This document shows, piece by piece, positions 17,381 through 26,479 of a stretch of DNA of 64,000 nt. The position numbers and the translations under genes were made by a program. The DNA comes from Microvirga makkahensis (GTDB lineage: Bacteria; Pseudomonadota; Alphaproteobacteria; Rhizobiales; Beijerinckiaceae): NCBI RefSeq assembly GCF_009830105.1, contig NZ_WURB01000005.1, positions 186,001 through 250,000 on the forward strand, given 5' to 3'. The number at the start of each line of letters is the position of its first letter. Within the stretch, counting starts at the first letter, position 1. A model generated the notes under the pieces. That model worked only from the letters and a program-made list of their open reading frames with translations, had not been told where the DNA came from and made no database searches.

Positions 17381-18036
17381 TGGCAACTCCTATTGCTGAT
17401 CTCATCAGTGACTTCTCAAGCCCAGCTGCTTCTGAAGGCATTGGAATTGGAGTTCTGCGCCGTGTTAGGCAGAACCTAGAGTCGGACCAGGTTGCTGTTC
17501 AAAGCACTGCGGATCATCAGGCTGAGCTGATCCGATCGATCGAAGAGAGAGTTAGAGCGGAAGAGCGGGAAGCCGCTCGCGAGCGGCTCGAAAATGCGCT
17601 CAAAGCGGAGTACGATAGGCATTGTAAAGATCTGGTCCACCAAAGGGAGAAATGGGTCGAGCAGGAGGCTCAGCAATTATCGAGCCAGATCAGCACCGCA
17701 ATGGCCGATCTTGAGTCTCTTCTGTCCGAGAGCGCTGCAAGGATCTTGGCATCCGTCATCCCCGAGGCACTTCGGCAGAAGGCGATCGCCGAGTTCAACG
17801 AAGCCATTGGGACGATCCTGTCCGGCAATGTTTCAACTCTTCTGAGAGTCACGGGCCCGAAGGACATGCTGGAAGCCTTGAAAGCCGGTGTTACTGTAGG
17901 CGAAGGTGTTGTCGAGTTCGTGCCGGGCGATGCTGCCGAAGTCACACTCATTGCCGAGCAAACGACGGTTCAAACGCAGTTGAGTACCTGGTCGGAGCGG
18001 TTACGAACGTTTCTGAAGGCGGAGCCAGCATGCTGA
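17380..18036 (+). CDS. fliH: FliH-like export ATPase regulator
   Basis: A 218-residue soluble protein. The long acidic and basic helix at about residues 45-115 (EERVRAEEREAARERLENALKAEYDRH) is followed by a globular C-terminal region with RILASVIPEALRQKAIAEFNEAI. This matches the FliH/YscL plan, and no other FliH is present in the cluster. FliH normally holds the FliI ATPase inactive and links it to the C ring. Sequence similarity is weak, so the call rests on architecture and on its place after fliF. It overlaps fliF by 1 bp and motB by 7 bp. Confidence 0.65.
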   Translation: MATPIADLISDFSSPAASEGIGIGVLRRVRQNLESDQVAVQSTADHQAELIRSIEERVRAEEREAARERLENALKAEYDRHCKDLVHQREKWVEQEAQQLSSQISTAMADLESLLSESAARILASVIPEALRQKAIAEFNEAIGTILSGNVSTLLRVTGPKDMLEALKAGVTVGEGVVEFVPGDAAEVTLIAEQTTVQTQLSTWSERLRTFLKAEPAC

Positions 18037-19238
18037 ATTCAGACAAACAGGAGATCCTGATCGTCCGCCGAGGCGAGGATGACGATGGCTCCGTCAAGGG
18101 GGGCGCCTGGAAAATTGCACATGCCGATTTCATGACGGCTATGATGGCCTTCTTCCTGATCATGTGGCTTGTGGGAGTTTCCGATCAAGAAACCAAGGAA
18201 GGCGTGGCGAATTTCTTCAATCCCGTTCAGCTGGCGGACTCAACCTCCAACAAGAAAGGACTGGAGGACCCCCAGAATGTCCCACCCGAGCATGAAACGG
18301 ACGACAGCGAAAAGGGAAAGGAACAGGGAAGCGGCCTGGGTACAGGCGGGAAATCCCAGCAATTGCAGAAGCCTCGGTTCAAGGAGGGTGCGCTCTTCCA
18401 GGACCCATATGCGGTACTGGCGAAGATCGCAGAGGAAATCGAGCCCAATCCACACGACACTCTTGGAGCGGACGTAACGCCGGGAGAGAGCGATACTCCG
18501 GGCTTGAAGAGTGGGGAGGCGTTCAGGGATCCCTTTGACCCGCTCTACTGGCAGGTCGTTCCTGTTGACGAGATGAAGGCGGACACGTCTCCCAAGCCAG
18601 GAACGGGAAGCCCGGCTCCAACAAATGCCGAAATCGATGTACTGGCAGCTTCCCGATCGAATGCGTCAGCCGGAGATCGCTCGTCATCCGAAACTGCGGA
18701 TTCCAGTGCCACAGCACCGACTGGGGATTCTTCGCAGGAGCAGGCCTCCAGGGTGATGGCAGCTTCTGATGATGCGGCCGATCTGAGAGCCGCAGAGCTG
18801 AAGAAGGAAATCATGAACGCGGTTGAGCCTGAGGCGGATGCGGCACCAAAGCCGCAAATCGAGGTCCGACGGACGGGAGTTGGGACTATGATCAGCCTTA
18901 CGGATGACTTCGATTTCTCGATGTTCGCGGTCGGGTCCGCGGAGCCGCACGCCAAGGTCGTGCAGGCGATGGCCAAGATCGCCGCTATTCTGCAGTCTCG
19001 TCCTGGAAAAATCGTCATTCGCGGTCATACTGACAGTCGGCCGTTCAAATCTGCGAACTACGACAATTGGCGCTTGTCACATGCCCGTGCACAGATGGCC
19101 CTCTATATGCTGGTCAGAGGCGGTCTGGATGAGAGCAGAATCGTACGGGTGGAGGGTCATGCTGATCGGGATCCGAAGGTACCGTCGGATCCAAAGGCGG
19201 ATCAGAACCGCCGAGTGGAAATCCTGCTGCAGGAGTGA
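18030..19238 (+). CDS. motB: MotB stator protein
   Basis: A 402-residue stator component. A single N-terminal transmembrane helix carries the proton-binding Asp in IAHADFMTAMMAFFLIMWL. A long low-complexity periplasmic linker rich in Ser, Asp and Glu spans about residues 70-270. The C-terminal OmpA-like peptidoglycan-binding domain has VIRGHTDSRPF, the RLSHARAQ motif and NRRVEI. The extended linker is usual for Rhizobiales, where MotC binds the MotB periplasmic part. Unlike enteric bacteria, motA is not adjacent; it heads the minus-strand operon at 28276. Confidence 0.96.
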   Translation: MLNSDKQEILIVRRGEDDDGSVKGGAWKIAHADFMTAMMAFFLIMWLVGVSDQETKEGVANFFNPVQLADSTSNKKGLEDPQNVPPEHETDDSEKGKEQGSGLGTGGKSQQLQKPRFKEGALFQDPYAVLAKIAEEIEPNPHDTLGADVTPGESDTPGLKSGEAFRDPFDPLYWQVVPVDEMKADTSPKPGTGSPAPTNAEIDVLAASRSNASAGDRSSSETADSSATAPTGDSSQEQASRVMAASDDAADLRAAELKKEIMNAVEPEADAAPKPQIEVRRTGVGTMISLTDDFDFSMFAVGSAEPHAKVVQAMAKIAAILQSRPGKIVIRGHTDSRPFKSANYDNWRLSHARAQMALYMLVRGGLDESRIVRVEGHADRDPKVPSDPKADQNRRVEILLQE

Positions 19239-20524
19239 TGACGGTGAATGGTTTACGCCAGGCTGCTTTCGCGCTCGCCTTGCTAGGCATGTCGGGAACC
19301 GCCATTGCGGAACCTATGCCCGAGACGGATCCGGTCCTATCGGCAGAGTCCGTCCGCCCCCGCAATGATAGCGTCCCAAAGCCCGTTCAGATGCTTCGGA
19401 CCCTGCAGCTCATGCAGGATCAGATTGCAGTTGGTTCCACGGAGGCTCACATCGGGCAGCGGGGATTGCTGACGATCTTGAACACCCGCTTTATCGGTCT
19501 GGGGCCTGATGTCTGGACAGATCGCAGGAATGTACGCGCCGCAATTGCTTTCGTCTTGAGCGGTGGAAGCCCACAGATCCTCAGAAAGCTCCTGGAAATG
19601 GGCAATCCTGCTCTTGCTCTGGAGGATCGTGCTATCGTCGAGGGCACTCTGGCTTACGTCGAGGGGCGTGAGGAAGAAGCAAAGAGCAAGCTCATGGCTT
19701 TGGATCTCGCAGCTCTACCGCCGATGCTTGCGGCGCAGCTGGCCCTGGTGCAGTCCGCTCTTTTCGTTCGAACCGACGCGAAGAGGTCTAGCGAACTCCT
19801 GGACTATGTGAGATTGCAGGCGCCCGGAACGCTGCTGGAGGAAGGTGCCTTGCGGCGCCAGGTCTTTGTCGCGAGCCAGACCGGTGACATGGACAAGTTC
19901 CTTGCGCTCACCTCCAACTATTTGCGCCGTTACCGCCACTCGGTTTACGCGGGCAACTTCAGGCAGCGCTTGGCTTCGGCTTTGACGAGAATCGACTTTG
20001 GAAACGACCAAGTTCTCTTTGAAGGCATCGTGGAGGTGCTGAAGGATCTGGAGCGCGAGGTGAGGAGAGACCTGTATCTTCTTGCCGCGCGGTCGTCGAT
20101 TGAGCAAGGGCATACGACGTCTGCCCGAATGTTGGCTGATGAAGCTCGCAAACTGTCGGATGGCGACACGACCAGCGCAACGAGGGCCAAGCTCTATCGT
20201 GCCGCAGCTATGATCGTTGCGCCGGAGGCGATCGACGCCGCTGTTGCAGATCTGGAAAGTATAGACAGATCTGTTCTTCTGGAGAGCGATGCTATCCTCC
20301 TGCACTCAGCTCTTTCGATTGCTGCGCAAATTCGGCAGATGCCGAGCGGTCAGATTGCCAAATCTCAGAAACCGTCAGTGCCGGACACAGTGATTCCTGC
20401 TGCCCCAGCGCGGATTGCCGACGCAAGGCAAGCGCCAGAACAGCTAGAAACTCTATCAAAGGTGCGAAACTCCCTGAGCCGTATCGATAAGCTAATCAAA
20501 CAACAAACGCCGACAGTTCAATGA
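19238..20524 (+). CDS. motC: MotC periplasmic motility protein
   Basis: A 428-residue secreted protein with a signal peptide cleaved near AIAEP. The rest is helical, with typical MotC wording: GQRGLLTILNTRFIGLGPDVW, then LRRQVFVASQTGDMDKFLALTSNYLRRYRHSVYAGNFRQR. In Sinorhizobium MotC binds the periplasmic portion of MotB and is needed for energised rotation. The ATG overlaps the motB stop by 1 bp and has CAGGAG upstream. It overlaps fliK by 4 bp. Confidence 0.93.
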   Translation: MTVNGLRQAAFALALLGMSGTAIAEPMPETDPVLSAESVRPRNDSVPKPVQMLRTLQLMQDQIAVGSTEAHIGQRGLLTILNTRFIGLGPDVWTDRRNVRAAIAFVLSGGSPQILRKLLEMGNPALALEDRAIVEGTLAYVEGREEEAKSKLMALDLAALPPMLAAQLALVQSALFVRTDAKRSSELLDYVRLQAPGTLLEEGALRRQVFVASQTGDMDKFLALTSNYLRRYRHSVYAGNFRQRLASALTRIDFGNDQVLFEGIVEVLKDLEREVRRDLYLLAARSSIEQGHTTSARMLADEARKLSDGDTTSATRAKLYRAAAMIVAPEAIDAAVADLESIDRSVLLESDAILLHSALSIAAQIRQMPSGQIAKSQKPSVPDTVIPAAPARIADARQAPEQLETLSKVRNSLSRIDKLIKQQTPTVQ

Positions 20525-21852
20525 GCGCTCTTGATATCCTGTCCCGGAATCTGCCCAGGCCTGTCGACGCGCAGGCGCCTCGCGACCAGTCTGGCGCCTC
20601 AGACGGAATGGAGGGGACGACGGGGCTCTCCGATCCGAGTACGTTCGGCTCTTTGCTCGACGGCTTGGCCGAGCGTCCCTCGGGAGGCGAAACGAGTGCT
20701 CGGTCGGCTAATGATCCTGGTCAGGTCGAGGCGGCCGAAGGAAAGGCACCGGAGACTGCCGGTGCAAGCGTCGCGAATTCGATATTCGCCCTCCTTCAGG
20801 GTATCCTGCCCAACGGTCAGTCGCAGGCATCTGCGATAACTCCGGATGCAAACGAGCAAGAAGGAGCAATGACTTCGCAATTGCTCTCAAGCGAGGCGCG
20901 GCCATCACAGGATGGGAGCGAGCTTTCCAACTCGTCGGCGACATCGAGGCTGATGGTTGAAGTCAAGCATCAGGAGACACATTTCAAGCCCATCATTGAG
21001 CAGGTGGAAGCTCAGCTGCCTGCAGAGCATACCGACGGGATACGGGTTACGTCCGACGACGCGCCAGTCGGTGAGTTCGCTCGCAGAACGTCAGCCGGGA
21101 TCGTGCAGCAGGGATCCGCCAGCGATACTCGTACGGCCAATCTGCTCTCTCTCGCGAATGAAACTCCTCCAGAGTCGGCTTCTCTCCGGGAAGACATGTC
21201 TTTGGAGCACGCTGACAAGCACAGTATCAAGCAGTCCAGCGAGCATTCAGATCTTCATAGAGCGTCTTCGGCAGGGACAAAGGCGCGCGCGGACTCGGTC
21301 AACCTGCCGTCCGAGACGCTCCACGGTATGGCAAGTGCGATAAGGACGAGCCTTGAGTCGGCTGCTGAGAATGCAGCGGAACGTCCGGTGCAGGAGAGCG
21401 GAACGAATCGGACCATCTCCATCAAGGCTTCCGAGAGTGCTTTGAGGGTCCTTAATCTGCAGCTTCAGCCTGCCGAACTTGGCATGGTCACCATCAAGAT
21501 GAGGCTCGCAGGCGAGAGTCTGGAAATGGAACTCCATGTCGAGCGGGAGGAGACGGCACAGCTATTGCGCCAGGATTCCGAGAAGCTATCGGCACTGCTG
21601 CGTGGTTCGGGATACCGACCGGACACGATCAGCATCCAAGTGGGTGACGGTATCGTTCACGAACGGATCGTTACGCGAACCCAAGCGGATACGCAAATGC
21701 AGGCGCAATCGTTTTTGCAAGGGGGAGGAGGTCAAGGGGGCCGTTCTCGAGATCAGGAAAAGCCAAATGTCCACACCAAAGCGGAACATCACAAGAATTC
21801 GGACGGCGACAGGATTCTGGACGGGCGTAGCCCTGGTGGTGTTTACCTCTAG
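20521..21852 (+). CDS. fliK: FliK hook-length control protein
   Basis: A 443-residue protein, called MotD in older rhizobial literature. The first 300 residues are polar low-complexity sequence, as expected of a secreted molecular ruler. The conserved C-terminal domain carries ALRVLNLQLQPAELGMVTIKMRLAGESLEMEL and LLRQDSEKLSALLRGSGY. It overlaps motC by 4 bp at its start, and its last 86 bp overlap the downstream lytic transglycosylase gene in another frame. Confidence 0.9.
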   Translation: MSALDILSRNLPRPVDAQAPRDQSGASDGMEGTTGLSDPSTFGSLLDGLAERPSGGETSARSANDPGQVEAAEGKAPETAGASVANSIFALLQGILPNGQSQASAITPDANEQEGAMTSQLLSSEARPSQDGSELSNSSATSRLMVEVKHQETHFKPIIEQVEAQLPAEHTDGIRVTSDDAPVGEFARRTSAGIVQQGSASDTRTANLLSLANETPPESASLREDMSLEHADKHSIKQSSEHSDLHRASSAGTKARADSVNLPSETLHGMASAIRTSLESAAENAAERPVQESGTNRTISIKASESALRVLNLQLQPAELGMVTIKMRLAGESLEMELHVEREETAQLLRQDSEKLSALLRGSGYRPDTISIQVGDGIVHERIVTRTQADTQMQAQSFLQGGGGQGGRSRDQEKPNVHTKAEHHKNSDGDRILDGRSPGGVYL

Positions 21853-22420
21853 TTTCCTTCACCCGCGCTCTGCATATGCACAGAATGAAAGCCGGCTCTG
21901 CGAAAGAGAGATGCTGAGGGCTTCTGCAAAATACGGTGTTCCCCTAGGAATGCTGTACTCAGTTGGATTAACGGAAACAGGGCGCCGCGGATCGCTTCAG
22001 CCTTACGCCATGAATGTCGAGGGGCGGGCGGTCTTCTCGAAATCTCTCGCTGAGGCTGTTCAAAGATTCGAGGAAGCGCGCAGGGCAGGGGCAAAGCTGA
22101 TCGATCTCGGCTGTATGCAAATCAATCATCACTATCATCGTGAGAAATTTCCGTCCTTGGAGAGTATGCTGAACCCGCGCAACAACGTGGAGTACGCAGC
22201 TCGCTTCCTCAGTGAGCTTAAAGGACGTCACGCAACGTGGACAATGGCCGTTGCTCGTTATCATGCTGGCCCTGATAATGACCCGGCTCAAAAGCGTTAC
22301 GTGTGCCGAGTGATCGCAAACATGGTTGCAACGGGTTTCGGACAATGGACGCCGAACGCTCGCGATTTCTGTGAGGATTCTCCAGCGGTGAAGCCTGGCC
22401 AAACAGCTTCGAACGGATGA
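21767..22420 (+). CDS. Flagellar lytic transglycosylase (SltF-like)
   Basis: A 217-residue secreted protein. It has a signal peptide with a hydrophobic core at about residues 16-30 (GFWTGVALVVFTSSF) and likely cleavage after SAYA. It is followed by an SLT fold with the catalytic Glu in VGLTETGRRG and the motif LIDLGCMQINHHYH. Rhizobial FlgJ lacks the peptidoglycan hydrolase half, and a separate enzyme such as SltF of Rhodobacter opens the wall for the rod; the neighbouring FlgJ here is also rod-binding only. Start 21767 lies inside fliK; the frame extends upstream without a signal peptide, so the internal ATG is preferred. Confidence 0.85.
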   Translation: MSTPKRNITRIRTATGFWTGVALVVFTSSFLHPRSAYAQNESRLCEREMLRASAKYGVPLGMLYSVGLTETGRRGSLQPYAMNVEGRAVFSKSLAEAVQRFEEARRAGAKLIDLGCMQINHHYHREKFPSLESMLNPRNNVEYAARFLSELKGRHATWTMAVARYHAGPDNDPAQKRYVCRVIANMVATGFGQWTPNARDFCEDSPAVKPGQTASNG

Positions 22421-22430
22421 GAATCCAGGG

Positions 22431-23138
22431 CTAGCGTAACATTTTCAAGGGCGTTCCGGATTGGTTGATTAATCCGGTGAGAGAGGCCTCTGAACCTCGC
22501 AGGCGAGCTATTTCCGCACTGCGCGCAAAAAGTGAGATCTGGTTTTCTTCGAGCTTCCAAAGATTGACATGCCGAAGACTCTCGTCCGAGCATTTGGAAG
22601 TCGAAGCCTTGTATAAGTCCAATGCAGCTACGCTGGAGAGATGAACGAGGCACGGTTTTCCCGTTCCGCTTTCGGCTTTCCAGGTGCCCGCATAGGAAGA
22701 CGCCCTTCGTGGAGCGGTGAAAATACCCAGAGGCGACACCGCCAGAGGAGAGCCATCCTCCGGATGGCGAGAATGCTGCTCCGTGGGGGGCGCCGCTTGT
22801 CTTGTTTGAACTGCATCCGGTGGGGAAGGAGTGGCAGGGCGAGTGACCGACTGAGGGTCTGCGGGCAGGACGCTCTCCTGACGATATGCCTGCGGAAAGG
22901 ACAAGGATCCACCCTCACTGGCAGAGAGATCGGCGTTCAAAGGAGATCTTGGACCTGAGACAATGAGTGGGTGCCCGTCTCGAGTCCGTCGGCCCCACGG
23001 GGATGGGTATTGCGGATAGCTTCGGTGCACCCCAGGCGGTCCCCAAGCGCCTTGAGAATAAAGGTGTTCCGTGGAATTGCAGCCGGCGAGCAAGATCGCA
23101 GCGGGCAGGACAAACGATGTAGAAAGATGCCGCGTCAC
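22431..23138 (-). CDS. Lipoprotein with an AprI/Inh-like C-terminal domain
   Basis: A 235-residue lipoprotein. From the GTG at 23138 the product begins MTRHLSTSFVLPAAILLAGC, a clean lipobox with Cys20. Residues 25-145 are Pro/Ser-rich and unstructured. The C-terminal 85 residues (AGTWKAESGTGKPCLVHLSS ... LWKLEENQISLF) resemble the protease-inhibitor Inh/Omp19 beta-barrel family of outer-membrane lipoproteins. It is the last gene of the minus-strand motA operon, an unusual place for this family. It may be unrelated to flagella, or may act during envelope passage. Confidence 0.6.
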   Translation of the reverse strand: MTRHLSTSFVLPAAILLAGCNSTEHLYSQGAWGPPGVHRSYPQYPSPWGRRTRDGHPLIVSGPRSPLNADLSASEGGSLSFPQAYRQESVLPADPQSVTRPATPSPPDAVQTRQAAPPTEQHSRHPEDGSPLAVSPLGIFTAPRRASSYAGTWKAESGTGKPCLVHLSSVAALDLYKASTSKCSDESLRHVNLWKLEENQISLFARSAEIARLRGSEASLTGLINQSGTPLKMLR

Positions 23139-23158
23139 AGCCAGTCCGTCATTTGTAA

Positions 23159-23659
23159 TCAGTGGCGCACCGAGGCTGCGGGACAATAGGAAGAGCGGAA
23201 GCGCGGCGGGAGCGGCCGAAGTCGAGCGGATGTAACGACCCTCGCAAAGGTGTGGGGGTCAAGATCGCACTCGGGAATGTCCGAAAGATGAACTCTGTTG
23301 ATATGGACGCCGACAGAGTATTCGCCAAGGACCAGCTTGAAATCGACACTCACCATGTCATGCGAGAATTCCATATCCAGAACGATGCAGGGCGGCTGTC
23401 CCAGGGCAGTGCTGATGTTCGCAGAGCGTGCATAGGAGAGCGTGTGCCCTTTGAAGAACAGCTCCGCACACGATGAGACGATATCATCCATGTTCCCATG
23501 CAACTGATTGCTGACGTAAGATCGAATAATCTCAGCGTCAACCAAGCAGAAATCCGCAATGACGTCCTTGATGTTGCAGGCTAAAACCTCTTCAAATGCA
23601 TTCAGGTCTACACTACCCTGAACGGACTGTGCTGCGGTCGACGGGGAAAGCCTTCTCAT
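23159..23659 (-). CDS. Unknown protein coupled to flhB
   Basis: The 166-residue product is not recognised. It has no signal peptide or transmembrane helix. It contains a helical N-terminal part (NAFEEVLACNIKDVIADFCLVDAEIIRSYV) and a beta-rich C-terminal part (CIVLDMEFSHDMVSVDFKLVLGEYSVGVHI). Its ATG overlaps the flhB stop (ATGA), so it is very probably co-translated with flhB and works in flagellar assembly. The last 25 residues are basic and low in complexity. Confidence 0.6.
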   Translation of the reverse strand: MRRLSPSTAAQSVQGSVDLNAFEEVLACNIKDVIADFCLVDAEIIRSYVSNQLHGNMDDIVSSCAELFFKGHTLSYARSANISTALGQPPCIVLDMEFSHDMVSVDFKLVLGEYSVGVHINRVHLSDIPECDLDPHTFARVVTSARLRPLPPRFRSSYCPAASVRH

Positions 23660-24720
23660 TTAGACCTCGTGAGGATGTAGAAGAGAATTTGGGCAACGGC
23701 CTTGTAGAAGTCAGGAGGAATCATCCGATCCACTTCCACATGGTCGTACATGGATCTTGCCAGAGGCTTGTCCTCGATGACAGGAATATCGTGCTTTTCC
23801 GCGGTTTCTCTGATTTTCAAGGCAATCAGGTCTTTGCCCTTCGCGACAACGATAGGCGCGCTTGCCTCACTGCGTTCATAGCGAAGCGCGATTGCGTAAT
23901 GTGTCGGGTTCGCTATGACGAACGTCGCCTTGGGAACAGCCGCGAGCATCCGCTGGCGGGCGCGATCTTGCGCCAAGGAACGCATCCGCGCCTTGACCAT
24001 GGGGTCGCCCTCGAGCTGCTTATATTCCTCCTTGACCTCTTGCGGGGTCATCTTCAGATCTGTGTGCCATTTGAAGCGGGCCCAGACGAGATCAGCGGCG
24101 ACAAGGACGATCGTCGCAATGGCGATGGCTGAAACCAGCCGCATCGCCATGCTCAGCATTAGCTCCGGAATAAGGGTCGGGTCACTGAACATGGCATTGA
24201 AGACCTTGTGCTGCTCTGATCTCAAGAGCAGTATCGATACGATGGTAACGGTTCCGAACTTGAACAGCGACTTCGCAAACTCGACCAAGCCGGCACGACT
24301 AAAGATTCGGCTCCAACCACTTGCGGGCGAAATCCGATTCCACTGAGGGCGTATCCGTTCCGACACGAAGGATGGCGTGTTCTGAAAGATGGAGGCTGCA
24401 AGGCTACAGCCTGCAAGGATGGTAACGATCGGTATCAGGAAGCTGCTTACCTCAAGTGAAAGAGCCTGAAACAAAGCGGCTGCATCTGTTCCTGAGTTCA
24501 AGCGAAAGTCCTGAGGTCGATCTATAAAGAGAGATAGTCGTTCTGTCAGGAATTTGGTGCTGCTGGGGGCAACGAAAGACAGCACCAGAAGGATGCCGAG
24601 AATAGAGGCGAAGATGGGTGTCTCCTTCGAGAAGGGGATATTGCCTTTCTCGAGAGCGTCGCGAACCTTCTTGTCGGAAGGCGCCTCTGTTTTACTCTCT
24701 TTGTCTTCAGAGTCTGACAT
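23656..24720 (-). CDS. flhB: FlhB export-switch protein
   Basis: A 354-residue export-gate protein. Four hydrophobic helices lie in the first 215 residues. The autocleavage motif NPTH is present in VIANPTHYAIALRYER, followed by the cytoplasmic domain with PIVVAKGKDLIALKIRETAEKHDIPVIEDKPLARSMY. FlhB switches export from hook to filament substrates together with FliK. It lies in the minus-strand operon 16 bp downstream of fliG. Confidence 0.97.
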   Translation of the reverse strand: MSDSEDKESKTEAPSDKKVRDALEKGNIPFSKETPIFASILGILLVLSFVAPSSTKFLTERLSLFIDRPQDFRLNSGTDAAALFQALSLEVSSFLIPIVTILAGCSLAASIFQNTPSFVSERIRPQWNRISPASGWSRIFSRAGLVEFAKSLFKFGTVTIVSILLLRSEQHKVFNAMFSDPTLIPELMLSMAMRLVSAIAIATIVLVAADLVWARFKWHTDLKMTPQEVKEEYKQLEGDPMVKARMRSLAQDRARQRMLAAVPKATFVIANPTHYAIALRYERSEASAPIVVAKGKDLIALKIRETAEKHDIPVIEDKPLARSMYDHVEVDRMIPPDFYKAVAQILFYILTRSK

Positions 24721-24736
24721 CGTTTGCCGTTATTCC

Positions 24737-25765
24737 TCAGACGAAAGATTCGTCGTCAGATTCTGAGTTGATGACGATCTCTCCTCTTCCCGCCATATCC
24801 AGGGCAAGATCTGTGATGGACCTGCGCGCCTCGGCGATGTCTCGATGAGGTGACGGTTCCTTGCTGCTCAACTCGTGCTCGATCATGCGGCGCACACGCG
24901 ATGAGAGAGCCGCGAGAACCACTTTGCGGAACTCTTCGGTCGTTCCCTTCAATGCCAGAACCACACGGTCGGGAGGAACCTGGTCGAACAGCGTCGTACG
25001 ATCTCTCGGAGTTAGTTTTACAATATCGTCAAACGTGAAGAGTAGCCCTCTGAGGATCTCTGCGGATTTCGGTCGGACGGTCGAAAGGCTGGTGAGCACG
25101 TCTTCCATATGCTCGCGTTCCATCTTGTTGATGATGTCCGCGATCTTGGCATGTGTGTCAGACCCAGCGTTCTTCGAGAAGTTCGTCATGAAGTCCTCAT
25201 GAAGCGTCTTCTCAATGTTCTTCATTGTCTCGTCGACAATGGGCTTCATGCTCAGCATGCGCCGCATCAGATTGTTGCGCAGTGGTTGAGGGAGCTGCGC
25301 CATCACCTTTGCCGCGCAGGAAGGTTTCACTTTTGTAAGAATAAGAGCAGCCGTTTGAGGATGCTCTTTCAGAAGGTAGGATGCGATGGCACTTTCCGAG
25401 ACTGTCGAGATCCGCTCCCAGATGCTTCTATTCGCCGTGCCGGCGACATCGTTGAGAATATCGGCAATCTGCTCGGGCGTTAGAACACCCGACAAAAGTT
25501 TCTCGATGTGAGCAACGCTGCCGACGACATCAGCCCCAGTCGAGAAGTTCGAAGCGAATTCGTCGACGAGAGTCTCGATCTGCGATGGCGAAACTGGGCC
25601 GAGCTGGGCAGCCGACTTCGTGACGATCCGGATCTCGTCTTCACTGAAATGTCTCAGGATCCGGTTTGCTGAAGGCTTCCCCATCGCAAGGAGAAGCGTT
25701 GCAACGCGCTCTGGCCCCTTCATTGCCTTGGCGCCATTCGCCTTAACGGGGAAACTCGCAACCAT
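24737..25765 (-). CDS. fliG: FliG motor switch protein
   Basis: A 342-residue C-ring protein. Conserved parts are GPERVATLLLAMGKPSANRILRHFSEDEI at the N terminus (FliF binding), the EHPQTAALILTKV motif and the torque domain with FTFDDIVKLTPRDRTTLFDQVPPDRVVLALKG. Start 25765 leaves 13 bp after fliN. A longer frame from 25810 would overlap fliN and has an unconserved extension. It is encoded with fliM and fliN, the other switch components. Confidence 0.95.
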   Translation of the reverse strand: MVASFPVKANGAKAMKGPERVATLLLAMGKPSANRILRHFSEDEIRIVTKSAAQLGPVSPSQIETLVDEFASNFSTGADVVGSVAHIEKLLSGVLTPEQIADILNDVAGTANRSIWERISTVSESAIASYLLKEHPQTAALILTKVKPSCAAKVMAQLPQPLRNNLMRRMLSMKPIVDETMKNIEKTLHEDFMTNFSKNAGSDTHAKIADIINKMEREHMEDVLTSLSTVRPKSAEILRGLLFTFDDIVKLTPRDRTTLFDQVPPDRVVLALKGTTEEFRKVVLAALSSRVRRMIEHELSSKEPSPHRDIAEARRSITDLALDMAGRGEIVINSESDDESFV

Positions 25766-25778
25766 GATAATAACCGCT

Positions 25779-26156
25779 TCAGCCGACAAGATCGTTCGTG
25801 GGTGGGCCAACGATCTCGGTCAGGGATATGCCAAATCGGGAGTTGTCGTCCTCTACTACAACAACTTCACCGCGAGCGATCACGCGACCATTGACCACCA
25901 CATCGACCGGCTCGCCGACCCGATGATCCAGAGGTACGATAGCACCGCGTCCGAGCTTCATGAGATTGGACACCGGCATCGTTGCGGATCCAAGAACAAC
26001 TTGGATCGTTACAGGAATGCGGAGAATGGAGTCGAGATTCCGGCCGCTGTCCATCCTATCTTCCCGTGAAGTCGCGCCGCCAAGACTCTTCCCAAGTTCA
26101 CCCTCTTGCTGCCACGCAGCCTTGTCCTGAAAACTATTTTCGAATGGATTTGACAT
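25779..26156 (-). CDS. fliN: FliN motor switch protein
   Basis: A 125-residue protein, with the SpoA domain in the C-terminal 75 residues (LDSILRIPVTIQVVLGSATMPVSNLMKLGRGAIVPLDHRVGEPVDVVVNG). This is the expected size for FliN. It forms the base of the C ring with FliM. Upstream it is followed by a small membrane-protein gene that separates it from fliM. Confidence 0.95.
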   Translation of the reverse strand: MSNPFENSFQDKAAWQQEGELGKSLGGATSREDRMDSGRNLDSILRIPVTIQVVLGSATMPVSNLMKLGRGAIVPLDHRVGEPVDVVVNGRVIARGEVVVVEDDNSRFGISLTEIVGPPTNDLVG

Positions 26157-26167
26157 GCTACAGATCC

Positions 26168-26479
26168 TCACATCCTGGGGCTTCGGGGGGTAGATGCAGC
26201 CAGTTCCTGGGCAGACTTTATCAAGGCCTCAAGTCGCGTGCCGACTTCTCGAGCCTCTTCGATGCGCTCACCAAGCGTAGCGAGCGTCTCTCGGCCCTCC
26301 GCTCCGAATGTGGCGACAGCATTCTGAGCTCCGATGAGAGCCTCGCCGGTTTTATCGAAGATGCGCTGATATTCGGCGTGGTACTGGTCCAAGCGCTTGA
26401 GCTTGAGGTACATCAAGGCAACCATCGCACTTGTAACGACGAGAGCCACGAAAAGGATGATGTTAGAGAGCGAAGACAT
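26168..26479 (-). CDS. Small membrane protein between fliM and fliN
   Basis: A 103-residue bitopic protein: one transmembrane helix at residues 5-25 (NIILFVALVVTSAMVALMYL), then a cytoplasmic or periplasmic coiled coil to about residue 95. The ATG at 26479 lies inside the end of fliM (17-bp overlap), so translation is coupled. A protein of this plan is encoded near fliM in several alphaproteobacteria; similarity to the Caulobacter flagellar positioning protein PflI is a guess from layout only. It is probably a switch-complex accessory. Confidence 0.6.
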   Translation of the reverse strand: MSSLSNIILFVALVVTSAMVALMYLKLKRLDQYHAEYQRIFDKTGEALIGAQNAVATFGAEGRETLATLGERIEEAREVGTRLEALIKSAQELAASTPRSPRM

